Below, piece by piece: positions 1 through 9,914 of a stretch of DNA of 64,000 nucleotides. The stretch lies in the NCBI GenBank assembly GCA_902516345.1, contig CABXYJ010000001.1, positions 1-64,000 on the forward strand, given 5' to 3'. The position numbers were made by a program, and so were the translations under genes. The notes beneath the pieces were generated by a model that saw only the letters and a list, made by a program, of their open reading frames with translations, made no database searches and had not been told where the DNA came from. The stretch's first letter is position 1. The number at the start of each line of letters is the position of its first letter. This DNA comes from an uncultured Pelagibacteraceae bacterium. GTDB lineage: Bacteria; Pseudomonadota; Alphaproteobacteria; Pelagibacterales; Pelagibacteraceae.

Positions 1-813
1 GTTTTTGTATTTGAAAAATCAAAAAAAAACCTAAAAAAAATAAAAAATTTAAAGTTACCTTGTGAGATAGTTAAAAAACCTGAGGATGCTGTTAATAAAT
101 CAAAATTAATTATTTTTTGCACTCCCATGAGTCAGTACAAAAATTTAATCCTTAAAATTAATAAATTCTTAACTCCTGGGCATATAATTACTGATATTGG
201 ATCATCAAAAATGAGTTCATTAAAAATAATCAAAAGGAATTTAAAGAAAAATATTTTTTGGACTTCTAGTCACCCTATAGCAGGCTCAGAGGTAAGTGGC
301 CCTGAGCATGGAACAAGAGATTTATTTAAGAATAAATGGTGTATTTTAATTAAAGAAAAAAAATCCAATGTTAAACATATTAAATTTCTAGAATTTTTCT
401 GGAAAAAAATAGGTGCAAAAACTGTTCTTATGAACGCAAAAAAACATGATAAAATTTTTTCTATGACAAGTCATTTACCTCACCTAATAGCCTACAATTT
501 AGTTAAATCAGCCCAAGATTTTGAAAAAAGACAAAAATATAACTTGATAAAATTTAGCGCAGGTGGTCTGAGAGATTTTTCAAGAATCGCTGCTTCAAAT
601 GAAGTAATGTGGCGTGATATTTTTTTTGACAATAGAGTCAACGTTTCAAAAGCAATTGATTTATTTATAAAAAACTTAAATGACTTTAAAAAAGATATAC
701 ACCGTAAAAATAACAATTCCATTCTGAAAAAGTTGACTCAAACTAAAAGAGTAAGATCTAAAATACTTAAACTTAAACAGGATATAAATAGACCAGATTT
801 TGGAAGAAATTAA
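1..813 (+). CDS. tyrA: Prephenate/arogenate dehydrogenase, 3' part
   Basis: This enzyme oxidatively decarboxylates prephenate (or arogenate) in tyrosine biosynthesis. The reading frame is open from base 1, so the gene starts upstream of the window and the N-terminal Rossmann dinucleotide-binding motif is not visible. Family motifs present are TDIGSSK, HPIAGSEVSGPEHGTRDLF and the TSHLPHLIAYNLV helix of the C-terminal domain. The first in-window ATG, at 127, is internal and not the start. The gene is convergent with the NlpC/P60 gene and the two stop codons interlock in four bases (810-813). Family assignment is firm; prephenate versus arogenate specificity cannot be read here. Confidence 0.9.
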   Translation, partial: VFVFEKSKKNLKKIKNLKLPCEIVKKPEDAVNKSKLIIFCTPMSQYKNLILKINKFLTPGHIITDIGSSKMSSLKIIKRNLKKNIFWTSSHPIAGSEVSGPEHGTRDLFKNKWCILIKEKKSNVKHIKFLEFFWKKIGAKTVLMNAKKHDKIFSMTSHLPHLIAYNLVKSAQDFEKRQKYNLIKFSAGGLRDFSRIAASNEVMWRDIFFDNRVNVSKAIDLFIKNLNDFKKDIHRKNNNSILKKLTQTKRVRSKILKLKQDINRPDFGRN

Positions 814-1562
814 AAATTTTTTAAATTACTAATTTTTTTTATTTTCAGGGACGCAGTTTTCAAAATTAATTGAATAGCATATTTTATTGGCATTATTGCC
901 ACTTTTCTTTTTGGCCCGTAGGCATGAATAAATTTAGTTTTATTTATACATATACCCACATGTCCTCTCCAGAAGATAATATCTCCCTTAGAAAATTTTT
1001 TACTCTTTTTTTTTTTACAATATATAATTTGATCTTTTGTATCTCTTGGAAAAAAAATTCTATTATAATAGAAATAAATTTGAACTAAAGCAGAGCAATC
1101 TATTCCTCTTCCAGTTTTACCTCCCCATAAATATTTGCTATTAACAAATAATTTAAGGATTTTTATAAAATTATTTTCTTCGTGTTCAATTTTTTTTACA
1201 TCTTTTTTTCTTATCCATTTATTACTCTCAAATTCTAAATAATTTTTAAAAGCTCTTTTGATTGAAACACCTGAAGCAAAATAAAGAAAGTTATTGGTTT
1301 TATAAAACTTATTTTTTTTTTTGATAAATATAGTTGATTTTAAAACAAAAATTTTATGTGAAGGTTTAAAGTATTCAATAAATTTTTTATTTTTAATATA
1401 CCCAATATATTTATCATAAAAAGTCTTAATTTTTATCCATTTATCTTTTTTTGATAAAATTCTAAATTTTTCTCCATACAGGATTTGAGAAACAACTTCT
1501 GAATTTAATGAAGGTTTTGAATAGATATTAGATACAGTGTAATTAAAAAATTTATTTTTCAC
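810..1562 (-). CDS. NlpC/P60 family cell-wall endopeptidase with SH3-like N-terminus
   Basis: This 250-residue protein is a likely peptidoglycan peptide hydrolase. Residues 1 to about 120 look like one or two bacterial SH3-like domains. The C-terminal NlpC/P60 domain carries the catalytic Cys156 in GRGIDCSALVQ, His201 in RGHVGI and a polar third residue near His213 in FIHAYGP. No signal peptide is obvious. The start overlaps the end of ampG by 11 bases, so it is probably translated as part of the trkH-ampG-nlpC run. AmpG imports muropeptides, so cytoplasmic trimming of recycled stem peptides is a reasonable inference. The exact bond cleaved is not predictable from sequence. Confidence 0.87.
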   Translation of the reverse strand: MKNKFFNYTVSNIYSKPSLNSEVVSQILYGEKFRILSKKDKWIKIKTFYDKYIGYIKNKKFIEYFKPSHKIFVLKSTIFIKKKNKFYKTNNFLYFASGVSIKRAFKNYLEFESNKWIRKKDVKKIEHEENNFIKILKLFVNSKYLWGGKTGRGIDCSALVQIYFYYNRIFFPRDTKDQIIYCKKKKSKKFSKGDIIFWRGHVGICINKTKFIHAYGPKRKVAIMPIKYAIQLILKTASLKIKKISNLKNF

Positions 1563-2928
1563 TTAATTTAAGTTTATTTCTCATAATCCATAATATAATT
1601 AAAGAGGGAATTACCATTAGAGCGGTAAGAATAAAAAAGGTCCCCCAATCGCCATTTAACCAATCCACCAGAGCGCCAGAGGAAGATGCTAAGGTTGTTC
1701 TTCCAGCAGTACCAATAGATGCTAATAGAGCATACTGTGTAGCTGTGTAAGCTCTATCAACCAATAAAGAAATGAATGCTACAAATGCTACAGTGGCAAA
1801 AGCAGCTGCTATATCATCAAAAATTACGGCTACAGCAAATAATAATTCTGATTTACCTGTCCAAGCTAGCACACTAAATAATAGGTTAGTGCTAGCCATA
1901 ATAACTCCTGCTAAAAACATTGCTTTTAAAACTCCAGATCTAATTACAAATAAACCACCTAAAAGTGTAAAGATAACTGTAGTGATCCATCCTAATGTTT
2001 TAGAATAAATTGCGATATCTGATTTACTAAATCCTATTTCTTTATAAAAAATGACTGACATTCTGCCTAAAAATGCTTCACCGACTTTAAATAAGAAAAC
2101 AAATCCCAAAATTCCTAAAGCAATAGAAAAACCATTCTTTTTGAAAAAACTTATAATTGGCCCACTAATTGTTCCACCAATCCACGTTAGTAATTTTGTG
2201 ATTATATTTTCCTTGGTAAATCTTTTTGAAATAAATTTATCATTCTCTCTTTGCCTATTTATCCTATCAGAGTCAATTATTTCATTGACAAACATCAACC
2301 CTATGTTCATTAAAATTACTAAAACACCCAAAATAAGAAATGTAAGTTGCCAGTAATTCTCAAAACCAAAATTTTGTAAAATTTCCGCTGAGAATAATGA
2401 TATAACACCACCAAGTTTATATCCAGTCCACCAACCTACAACAGCCATTGCAGCCCCTGCGGCCATAGATTTACCCTCATTCTCTCCAATCTGCTCAATT
2501 CTTAGAGCGTCGACAGTAATATCCTGTGTTGCAGAGGCTATTGCAATTATTAAACCAATTGTAATTACCAGAGCTAGATTATGAGTTGGATTAACAAAGC
2601 TCCATAGGATTAGTGAAATTAAAATTAATACTTGCATAAGTACAATCCAACTTCTTCTATGACCAATCTTTTTAGTTAAAAAAGGAATTTGTACCCTATC
2701 AATTAAAGGTGCCCATAAGTAATTAAATGCATAAACTCCAAAGATTAAACCAGCCCATCCTATAGTTGATCTACTTAATCCGTCTTCTTTAAGCCATAAA
2801 CTAAGACTGCTGCCAATCAATACCCATGGAAATCCTGAAATAGCGCCTAATAACAAAATTTTTAACATTCTGTAATCGAAATAAATTTTGAACATTTTAT
2901 TAAATGATTTTTGTTTAGGCTCTATCAT
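1552..2928 (-). CDS. ampG: AmpG-type muropeptide permease (MFS)
   Basis: This 458-residue inner-membrane protein of the major facilitator superfamily has about 12 or more hydrophobic segments. The N-terminus, with GAISGFPWVLIGSSLSLWLK and a following APLIDR, is the AmpG pattern; so is LGHRRSWI in the first cytoplasmic loop and ATQDITVDALR in the fourth helix region. AmpG proteins import GlcNAc-anhydroMurNAc peptides for peptidoglycan recycling. The gene sits one base after trkH and overlaps the NlpC/P60 gene. A recycling role fits the AmgK and MurU genes found 18 kb away. The family is firm, the substrate is by homology. Confidence 0.88.
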   Translation of the reverse strand: MIEPKQKSFNKMFKIYFDYRMLKILLLGAISGFPWVLIGSSLSLWLKEDGLSRSTIGWAGLIFGVYAFNYLWAPLIDRVQIPFLTKKIGHRRSWIVLMQVLILISLILWSFVNPTHNLALVITIGLIIAIASATQDITVDALRIEQIGENEGKSMAAGAAMAVVGWWTGYKLGGVISLFSAEILQNFGFENYWQLTFLILGVLVILMNIGLMFVNEIIDSDRINRQRENDKFISKRFTKENIITKLLTWIGGTISGPIISFFKKNGFSIALGILGFVFLFKVGEAFLGRMSVIFYKEIGFSKSDIAIYSKTLGWITTVIFTLLGGLFVIRSGVLKAMFLAGVIMASTNLLFSVLAWTGKSELLFAVAVIFDDIAAAFATVAFVAFISLLVDRAYTATQYALLASIGTAGRTTLASSSGALVDWLNGDWGTFFILTALMVIPSLIILWIMRNKLKLSEK

Positions 2929-2929
2929 C

Positions 2930-4369
2930 TTAGTTTCTCCAAAAAGATGGTAAGAACAACACTAGTATTGCAAATAATTCAAGTCTACCTAAAATCATAC
3001 CAAGAGTTAATATCCATTTTGAAATATCAGGTAATGAAGAAAAATTCCCGTTTGGCCCTATTATAGACCCAAGTCCTGGCCCAACATTTGATATGGATGT
3101 TGCCGCTCCTGATATAGAAGTAATGAAATCAAGGCCAGTTAAAGAGAGTAAAGCAGTAATTGCAAAAAAGATCATAAAATATAAATAAATGAAAGATATA
3201 ACCGAAGATATAAATTTATTGTCAACAGGATTTTGATCATATTTTAAAATAAACACACCTTTGGGATAGATAATCTTTTTTAATTGATTCGAAATAAAAG
3301 AGTAAAGTATCTGAATTCTAAATATTTTAATTCCACAAGTTGTTGAGCCCGCACATCCCCCAATAAACATTAGTAATAAAAATAAAACGATTGGAAAGCC
3401 GCCCCAACTATCAAACTGCGCATTTACATACCCTGTTCCTGTCAATATAGAGATAACATTAAAAAAAATAGATCTTAAATTAAATGTGTTTGATTTACTG
3501 AGAGCCAGATATATTACAAGTAAAACAATACTTATTAATATAATTTTTATGAAAGTTCTAATTTGTATATCATTCAAAAAAATTTTTTTGTTACCATTAA
3601 GAAATTTTATGTAAACTATAAATGGTAAACTTCCTAAAATAATAAATACCATTGCCGAAATTTCTATTGAGATACTATTAAAAAAACCAATGGAGTCATT
3701 GTAATTCGAAAAACCGCCTGTTGCTATTGTGGTCATGGCGTGAGTCAAACTATCAAAAATATTCATACCAAGTATTTTATAAGACATGGCGCAAAATAAT
3801 GTTAATATCAAATAGATAAAAATTAATCTTAAAGCAATTTCTTTTGATTTTGGTAGTATTTTTTCTGACGAGTCATTATTTGATATTTTGAATAGCTGCA
3901 TACCTCCAACATTCATAATTGGCATTAAAGTAATTGCCATGACAATAATTCCAATTCCACCTAACCACTGTAATATAGCTCTCCAAAGTAAAATTCCTTT
4001 TGGCATAGTTTCAAGATTTGAAATAATTGTAGAACCTGTTGTAGTTATTCCTGACATACTCTCAAAAAAAGCATTTGTGATTGAAAAATTGGTGTCAGAA
4101 AATATAAAAGGAAGAGAACTAAAAATTGCAATACTAAGCCATGATAATGCTGTTACTAAAAAAGCTTGCTGTAGATTTAATTTTTTATCATGATCTAAAT
4201 TTGATAGAAAAAATAAGGTTCCAAAAATAATTGTAACAATCGAAGCACTTAGAAAAGATGAGTCGATTTCATTATAAAAGAATTGTGCGATGATAGGTAT
4301 CAACATAAATATTCCAAGAATAATTTGAAGAATACCAAGAGTAAAAAAAACCGTTTTATAATTAGTCAT
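2930..4369 (-). CDS. trkH: Trk/Ktr potassium uptake transmembrane subunit
   Basis: This 479-residue inner-membrane protein forms the K+ translocation pathway of the Trk system. Four pore loops of the TrkH/KtrB fold can be recognised in order: SGITTTGST, TTIATGGFS, LTGTGY and NVGPGLG, each between hydrophobic helices. The cytoplasmic NAD-binding partner TrkA is not in this window. The gene heads a leftward operon with ampG one base downstream. No signal other than an A+T-rich 87-base gap separates it from the divergent lysS. Confidence 0.92.
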   Translation of the reverse strand: MTNYKTVFFTLGILQIILGIFMLIPIIAQFFYNEIDSSFLSASIVTIIFGTLFFLSNLDHDKKLNLQQAFLVTALSWLSIAIFSSLPFIFSDTNFSITNAFFESMSGITTTGSTIISNLETMPKGILLWRAILQWLGGIGIIVMAITLMPIMNVGGMQLFKISNNDSSEKILPKSKEIALRLIFIYLILTLFCAMSYKILGMNIFDSLTHAMTTIATGGFSNYNDSIGFFNSISIEISAMVFIILGSLPFIVYIKFLNGNKKIFLNDIQIRTFIKIILISIVLLVIYLALSKSNTFNLRSIFFNVISILTGTGYVNAQFDSWGGFPIVLFLLLMFIGGCAGSTTCGIKIFRIQILYSFISNQLKKIIYPKGVFILKYDQNPVDNKFISSVISFIYLYFMIFFAITALLSLTGLDFITSISGAATSISNVGPGLGSIIGPNGNFSSLPDISKWILTLGMILGRLELFAILVLFLPSFWRN

Positions 4370-4456
4370 TTTGAAAGAACATTATTTTATGGTAAATAAA
4401 TTTCAACTCTATATGAATTAGTAAAATCGTAAATTAATGACTTTATTAGAATATTC

Positions 4457-6019
4457 ATGATTAAAAAAGAGAATTTAGAAAAAACTAACGCGTGGCCTTT
4501 TGTAGAGGCAAAAAAAATGCTTCGAGAAAGAAAATCTTTTATAGATAAAAAAGGTAAAATCACTCTTCAAACAGGATATGGTCCTAGTGGTCTTCCCCAC
4601 ATTGGTACATTTGGCGAGGTAGCAAGAACTTCTATGATAGTAAATGCCTTAAAACATTTAACAGATCTTCCTTGTGAAATTATAACGTTTTCAGACGATA
4701 TGGATGGACTTAGAAAAGTTCCCGATAATGTACCTAACAAGGAGTTGCTTGAAAGAAATTTACATAAGCCTCTAACTGAGGTTCCAGATCCATTCAATAA
4801 GTTTAATAGTTTTGGAGAACATAATAATCAAATGCTTAAAAATTTTTTAGATAGTTTTAATTTTAAATATAGTTTTAAAAGTTCAAGTGAGCTTTATAAA
4901 TCGGGATTTTTCAATTCAACTCTTAAAGTAATTTTAGAAAACTACGACGGAATTATGAATATTATCCTCCCTACATTAGGAAAGGAGCGCCAAAAAACTT
5001 ATTGTCCCTTTTTACCAATTTGTCCAGATACTGGCCATGTTTTAGAAATTCCTGTTAAAGAAATAAATAAAGATAAATTAAAAATAATTTTTGACAACAG
5101 AGGCAAAGATTTGGAGAAAAGTATTCTAGATGGAAATTGCAAGCTTCAATGGAAAGTTGATTGGGCAATGAGATGGTACGCTTTAGATGTAGATTTTGAA
5201 ATGTATGGTAAAGATCTTATTGAAAGTGCAATTTTATCTTCAAAAATAATAAAACTAATTGGAAAAACAAATCCATCTGGATTTGCTTATGAATTGTTTT
5301 TAGATGAAAAAGGTGAGAAAATTTCTAAATCAAAAGGCAACGGAATTACAATTGATCAGTGGCTAAAATATGCATCACCGGAAAGCTTATCTTTATTTAT
5401 GTATCAAAATCCTAAAAGAGCAAAAAAATTATATAAAGAAATTGTCTCAAGAACTGTAGATGAGTATTTAGAATTATTAAGTAAAGCAAAAAATCAAGAT
5501 GAGCTACAACTTTTGATGAATCCTGTCTGGCATGTTCATGATACTGATATTCCAAAGGAGCACATGATAATGTCTTTTTCAATGCTTTTAAATCTCGTTG
5601 AAACAAGTAATGCTAATAATAAGGAACTTCTTTGGAAATTCGTAAAAAAACATAAAAAAGATATTTCAGAAAAAGATTTTCCAATTTTTGATGGCTTAGT
5701 TAGTAATGCAATCCAATATTTTAATGATGTGATTAAAAAACAAAAAAAATATAAAACACCAAGTGATAAAGAAAAAATTGTACTTAAAGCTTTAATTAAT
5801 ACTCTTGATAAGTGTAATGATGAAATGTCACCAGAGGATATTCAAACTCTAGTATATTCAACTGGAAAAGAAAATGGTTATTCTGAAAATCTAAGAGATT
5901 GGTTTAAATTAATTTATGAAGTTGTATTTGGTGAAGAAAATGGACCTCGAATGGGATTTTTTATAAGTTTTTTTGGTGTTAAAGAAACAAAAGATCTTAT
6001 ATTAAATAAAATTAAATAA
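4457..6019 (+). CDS. lysS: Lysyl-tRNA synthetase, class I
   Basis: This enzyme charges tRNA-Lys. At 520 residues it is the class I type that alphaproteobacteria share with archaea, not the class II LysRS of most bacteria. The HIGH-like motif is HIGT at residues 48-51 and the KMSKS-like motif is KISKS at 288-292, followed by a helical anticodon-binding region. No Shine-Dalgarno sequence is evident before the ATG. The stop codon shares one base with the pyrD start (TAATG), which indicates translational coupling. Confidence 0.96.
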   Translation: MIKKENLEKTNAWPFVEAKKMLRERKSFIDKKGKITLQTGYGPSGLPHIGTFGEVARTSMIVNALKHLTDLPCEIITFSDDMDGLRKVPDNVPNKELLERNLHKPLTEVPDPFNKFNSFGEHNNQMLKNFLDSFNFKYSFKSSSELYKSGFFNSTLKVILENYDGIMNIILPTLGKERQKTYCPFLPICPDTGHVLEIPVKEINKDKLKIIFDNRGKDLEKSILDGNCKLQWKVDWAMRWYALDVDFEMYGKDLIESAILSSKIIKLIGKTNPSGFAYELFLDEKGEKISKSKGNGITIDQWLKYASPESLSLFMYQNPKRAKKLYKEIVSRTVDEYLELLSKAKNQDELQLLMNPVWHVHDTDIPKEHMIMSFSMLLNLVETSNANNKELLWKFVKKHKKDISEKDFPIFDGLVSNAIQYFNDVIKKQKKYKTPSDKEKIVLKALINTLDKCNDEMSPEDIQTLVYSTGKENGYSENLRDWFKLIYEVVFGEENGPRMGFFISFFGVKETKDLILNKIK

Positions 6020-7065
6020 TGTTTGCAAATATAAGATCTTTAATTTTCAAGTTAGATCCTGAAACAGCACATAATTTAGCAATTAAATCTTTAAAATTTA
6101 ATTTTGTTCCAAATATTTTAGACGATGATAAAGATAACCCTTTATTCAAAACAAAGTTATTTAGTAAAGATTTAGAAAACCCAATTGGTATGGCGGCAGG
6201 TTTTGATAAAAATGCGGAAGTATATAATACACTATTTAGGCTAGGATTTGGATTTGTTGAAGTTGGCACTATTACACCATTGAAACAATTTGGAAATCCT
6301 AAACCAAGAGTATTTAGGTTAGTAGAGGACGAAGCGTTGATAAATAGGCTTGGTTTTAACAACCTAGGTGCTCAAAATGTTGTAGCGAGAATTAGATCTA
6401 ATAAACAAAATGGTTTGTTAGGAATAAATATTGGACCAAACAAAGACACAAAAAATAGACTTGGAGACTATGTAGAATGCCTGAAAATATTTCACCAAAA
6501 TGCAGATTATATTACAGTAAATATTTCATCACCTAATACAGAAGACCTTAGAAGTTTTCACGATCAAACAAAATTAAATGAACTTCTTGAAATTATTCAT
6601 AAAGAAAAAAAGAAACTAAGTTCAAAAATTCCAATAGCAGTCAAAGTATCTCCAGATATTAGTAATGATGATATAAGCAAGATATCTGAGGTTTTATTAT
6701 CTAATCAGATTGAAGTAATAATTGTTTCAAATACATCAGATTCCACTAGAGACTCTTTGAATAATATTCAAAAGCATCAAAAAGGAGGCTTATCAGGTAA
6801 GCCAATAAAAGAAAAATCTACCAAATTGATAAATAAATTTTATAAACTTCTCAATGGAAGGGTAAAAATTATTGGTGTAGGGGGAGTAGACTCAGGAAAA
6901 AGTGCGTATGAAAAATTTTTAGCTGGTGCTAATTATGTTCAACTTTACACAGGATTAGTCTTCAAGGGACCAAATATAGTTAATATAATAAAAAAAGAGC
7001 TTAAAGAACTATTAAAAAAAGATGGAGTTAAAAATTTTACTGAAATTATCGGAAAAAATCACTAA
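6019..7065 (+). CDS. pyrD: Dihydroorotate dehydrogenase, class 2 (quinone-dependent)
   Basis: This FMN enzyme oxidises dihydroorotate to orotate in pyrimidine synthesis and passes electrons to the membrane quinone pool. The 348 residues include the class 2 N-terminal membrane-associating helices, the PIGMAAGFDKNAE segment, and NISSPNTEDLR with the catalytic serine typical of class 2. The C-terminal IIGVGGVDSG and the YTGLVFKGP phosphate site are present. It starts on the last base of the lysS stop codon. Confidence 0.96.
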   Translation: MFANIRSLIFKLDPETAHNLAIKSLKFNFVPNILDDDKDNPLFKTKLFSKDLENPIGMAAGFDKNAEVYNTLFRLGFGFVEVGTITPLKQFGNPKPRVFRLVEDEALINRLGFNNLGAQNVVARIRSNKQNGLLGINIGPNKDTKNRLGDYVECLKIFHQNADYITVNISSPNTEDLRSFHDQTKLNELLEIIHKEKKKLSSKIPIAVKVSPDISNDDISKISEVLLSNQIEVIIVSNTSDSTRDSLNNIQKHQKGGLSGKPIKEKSTKLINKFYKLLNGRVKIIGVGGVDSGKSAYEKFLAGANYVQLYTGLVFKGPNIVNIIKKELKELLKKDGVKNFTEIIGKNH

Positions 7066-7081
7066 CAAAAATCTTAAAAAC

Positions 7082-7110
7082 TTGACGATATCTATAACTC
7101 ACTTTATATA
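7082..7110 (+). promoter_or_regulatory. Sigma-70-type promoter for rpmB
   Basis: TTGACG (7082-7087) and TATATA (7105-7110) lie 17 bases apart, close to the consensus for the housekeeping sigma factor. Transcription would start near 7117, only about six bases before the rpmB ATG at 7123, so the leader would be nearly absent. An alternative -10 (TATAGT, 7107-7112) gives 19-base spacing. This is inferred from sequence only. Confidence 0.6.
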
Positions 7111-7122
7111 GTCATTACTATT

Positions 7123-7437
7123 ATGTCAAAAAAATGTGAACTTACCGGAAAAATCCCAATGAAAGGTCATAATGTTAGTCATGCTAATAATAAGACAAAA
7201 AGAAGATTCCTTCCAAATTTAAAAAAAGTTAGATTTACTAGTGAAATTTTAAAGAGAAGTTTAAAATTAACAGTTAGTAATTCTGGGGTAAGAACAGTAG
7301 ATAAAAAGGGAAGTTTTGATGAGTTTTTAAAGACAGTTAAGAATAAAAATTTATCACCAAGATTAAAAAAATTGAGAAAAAATTTATTAATAAAATCACC
7401 TTTTCAAAAAAAAATAGTTCAATCTAAAAGTGCTTAA
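7123..7437 (+). CDS. rpmB: 50S ribosomal protein L28
   Basis: This is ribosomal protein L28, recognised by the start [10 protein letters not shown], the [19 protein letters not shown] segment, and [12 protein letters not shown]. At 104 residues it has the C-terminal basic extension usual in alphaproteobacterial L28 compared with about 78 in E. coli. A good promoter lies immediately upstream. The stop shares one base with the start of the downstream transporter gene (TAATG). Confidence 0.96.
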   Translation: MSKKCELTGKIPMKGHNVSHANNKTKRRFLPNLKKVRFTSEILKRSLKLTVSNSGVRTVDKKGSFDEFLKTVKNKNLSPRLKKLRKNLLIKSPFQKKIVQSKSA

Positions 7438-7988
7438 TGAGTAAATTATTTTTATTACTCTCTTTCATCATGGGGGTTGTTGTCTTAGCATCTAATTATC
7501 TAGTCCAATTTCCTATAAACTATTATGGTTTAGAGGAAATATTAACTTATGGAGCCTTTAGTTATCCGATTGCTTTTTTAATTACTGATTTAGCTAATAG
7601 ATCTTACGGAAAGATTATTGCAAGACAGATTGTTTATATAGGTTTTACAATAGGAATTTTATTTACACTAATATTTTCTACAAATTTCACAGATTTAATT
7701 TCAATTAGAATAGCAATTGGATCTGGATCAGCATTTATTGTTGCACAGCTTTTAGATGTTCAAATATTTGATCAATTAAGACAAAAAAAATGGTTCGTAG
7801 CTCCATTAACATCTTCTCTAATTGGCTCAACGGTCGATACTTTCTTATTCTTCTCTATATCTTTTTATGGAACTGGAATACCTTGGGTAACATTATCCTT
7901 TGGAGATTTAGCAGTTAAAATCTTTGTTGCTCTATTAATGTTAATACCTTTTAGACTATTATTAGCTAGATTAAAACCAGCCTACTAA
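7437..7988 (+). CDS. yhhQ: Queuosine precursor transporter (YhhQ/VUT family)
   Basis: This 183-residue inner-membrane protein has about six hydrophobic helices and the VUT family pattern ASNYLVQFP, SYPIAFLITDLANRSYGK and RIAIGSGSAFIVAQLLDVQIF. Family members import a 7-deazaguanine precursor of the tRNA modification queuosine (preQ0 or preQ1). It is translationally coupled to rpmB. No queuosine biosynthesis genes are in this window, so whether the cell salvages or also makes precursor cannot be judged. It converges on aguA with a four-base overlap of the stop codons. Confidence 0.87.
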   Translation: MSKLFLLLSFIMGVVVLASNYLVQFPINYYGLEEILTYGAFSYPIAFLITDLANRSYGKIIARQIVYIGFTIGILFTLIFSTNFTDLISIRIAIGSGSAFIVAQLLDVQIFDQLRQKKWFVAPLTSSLIGSTVDTFLFFSISFYGTGIPWVTLSFGDLAVKIFVALLMLIPFRLLLARLKPAY

Positions 7989-9037
7989 ATCTTAGGTTCT
8001 TGCTGTGTCATACAATGTATTGCACCGAAGCCCCATATTAACTTACTACAGTCAATTGTTTCAATCTTTTTTGATCTAAAATAATTTTTGAAAATTTTAA
8101 TTGCTTTTTTGTCTTCTTTTACTTTAAAAATTGGTAATAAAATTATTTTATTACAAATATAAAAGTTCATATAACTTGCTGGAACTCTTGTATTTTTGAT
8201 TAAAATTGGCGAAGGCATCGGTACCTTTATAATTTTAAATTTTTTACCTTTATAATTTCTAGATTTTCTTAAAATTTTTAAATTTTCGTTAAGATTTTTA
8301 TAGTTTTTATCTTTTTTATTATTTTCAACAGCAGTCATAATTGTATTTTTTGAGACAAATCTTGAAATATCATCAATATGTCCATGAGTATCGTCACCTA
8401 AAATTCCTTTTTTTAGCCAAATAAAGTTATTAATATTAAGATATTTAAAAAACAATTCCTCGTAGTCTCTTTTATTGAAGTTTTTATTTCTTTCTTGGGT
8501 CTTACTTAGCAAACATTCTTCTGTCAGCAAAATTGACCCATGACCATTTATATCGAAAGCCCCACCTTCCATTATAACTTTTCTAATATTGTTATTCTTT
8601 TTCATAATTGGATTAATTTTTTTCAATTTGGTAATTTTACTAATATTGTCATTAATTTTATTATCATTCTTATAATTATTATATTTAGCCCATCCACTGA
8701 AACCAAAATTTAATATTATTTTTTTTTTATTTTTTTTATTAATCAAAAATATTGGCCCAGAGTCTCTTAACCATATCCTATCAGTTTTAATTTTATGAAA
8801 GTTAATATTTTTGATCTTTTTGTTTTTGATTAACTTTTTTATACTTTTAGCACTATCATCTATTATCAAATTAACTTTCTGGTTTTTTGAGATTTTGGAT
8901 ATAATTTCTAAAATCACATCAGGAATATATTGATATAAGCCAGGCCAATCGTTTTTATTATACGGCCAAACAACCCAAGTTGACTCTTGGGTCTCCCATT
9001 CTGCGGGCATTCTATACTCATTAAGTTTTTCACTCAT
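7985..9037 (-). CDS. aguA: Agmatine deiminase
   Basis: This enzyme hydrolyses agmatine to N-carbamoylputrescine and ammonia. The 350 residues begin YRMPAEWETQESTWVVWPYN, the standard start of the family, and include MEGGAFDINGHGS, GDDTHGHIDDISRF (the acid/histidine pair) and the catalytic Cys342 in GAIHCMTQQEP. It overlaps the end of aguB by eight bases, so the two successive enzymes of the route are co-translated. No arginine decarboxylase is seen in the window, so the agmatine source is not shown here. Confidence 0.95.
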   Translation of the reverse strand: MSEKLNEYRMPAEWETQESTWVVWPYNKNDWPGLYQYIPDVILEIISKISKNQKVNLIIDDSAKSIKKLIKNKKIKNINFHKIKTDRIWLRDSGPIFLINKKNKKKIILNFGFSGWAKYNNYKNDNKINDNISKITKLKKINPIMKKNNNIRKVIMEGGAFDINGHGSILLTEECLLSKTQERNKNFNKRDYEELFFKYLNINNFIWLKKGILGDDTHGHIDDISRFVSKNTIMTAVENNKKDKNYKNLNENLKILRKSRNYKGKKFKIIKVPMPSPILIKNTRVPASYMNFYICNKIILLPIFKVKEDKKAIKIFKNYFRSKKIETIDCSKLIWGFGAIHCMTQQEPKI

Positions 9038-9911
9038 CTGAGGGATTTTTTAATATGCCTTTATAAAAATCAATTCTTCTATCACGTAAAAAAGGCCAAT
9101 GTTCTCTTGTTTTATCAATTTTTTTGAAATCGATTTCTCTAATTAATATTTCTTCCTTGTTATTACTTAGTTTTCCAATTATCTGTCCACTAGGGTTAAT
9201 AATCATTGAGTTTCCCCAAAATTGTATTTTTCTACCTCCTTTTTTCTCAGTTCCTACTCTATTGACTGCTACAACATAAATTCCATTTGCGATAGCATGA
9301 GACTTTTGCATTGTAATCCAAGATTCTAATTGGGATTTTCCAAAACTTTTTTTTTCTTTAGGATGCCAACCAATAGCAGTTGGATAAAAAATTATTTGCG
9401 CTCCTTTAAGTGCGGTTAATCTTGCCGCTTCAGGAAACCATTGATCCCAACATATTAGAGGTCCAATATTTCCAAATTTTGTTTTAACTGATTTAAAGCC
9501 TAAATCTCCAGGAGTAAAATAAAATTTTTCATAATAACCTGGATCATCTGGAATATGCATTTTTCTGTATTTGGATAAAATTTTACCTTTTTCACTAATT
9601 ACCAAACTTGTGTTGTGGTAAAAGCCTTGTGTCTTTTTTTCAAACAAAGAAATCATCAATACTATTTTTAATTCTTTTGCTAAGTCGCAAAAAATTTTTG
9701 AAGTTTTTCCTGGTATTTTTTCTGCTAATTTAAAATTTGAGTGATTTTCTGTTTGGCAAAAATAATTTGATAAAAATAGCTCTGGCACACAAATAATTTT
9801 AGCTTTCTTTGATGCTGCTTTTCGAATATTTCTAATAATTGATTGAATATTTTTTTGTGAATTTACTGAAATCTTACTTTGTATAATTCCAATTTTCACT
9901 TTTTTGATCAT
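9030..9911 (-). CDS. aguB: N-carbamoylputrescine amidase
   Basis: This nitrilase-superfamily enzyme converts N-carbamoylputrescine to putrescine, CO2 and ammonia. The Glu-Lys-Cys triad is visible: Glu44 in CVPELFLSNYF, Lys117 in KYRKMHIPDD and Cys154 in PLICWDQWFPEAAR. The length of 293 residues is normal. It lies three bases after the DHS-like gene and overlaps aguA, the preceding enzyme of the pathway. The neighbour supports the specific substrate over other carbon-nitrogen hydrolases. Confidence 0.95.
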   Translation of the reverse strand: MIKKVKIGIIQSKISVNSQKNIQSIIRNIRKAASKKAKIICVPELFLSNYFCQTENHSNFKLAEKIPGKTSKIFCDLAKELKIVLMISLFEKKTQGFYHNTSLVISEKGKILSKYRKMHIPDDPGYYEKFYFTPGDLGFKSVKTKFGNIGPLICWDQWFPEAARLTALKGAQIIFYPTAIGWHPKEKKSFGKSQLESWITMQKSHAIANGIYVVAVNRVGTEKKGGRKIQFWGNSMIINPSGQIIGKLSNNKEEILIREIDFKKIDKTREHWPFLRDRRIDFYKGILKNPSDE

Positions 9912-9914
9912 TAA

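Noticed and set aside
2051-2356. 101-codon open frame antisense to ampG
   Set aside because: Shadow of the AmpG coding frame; hydrophobic by antisense composition only.
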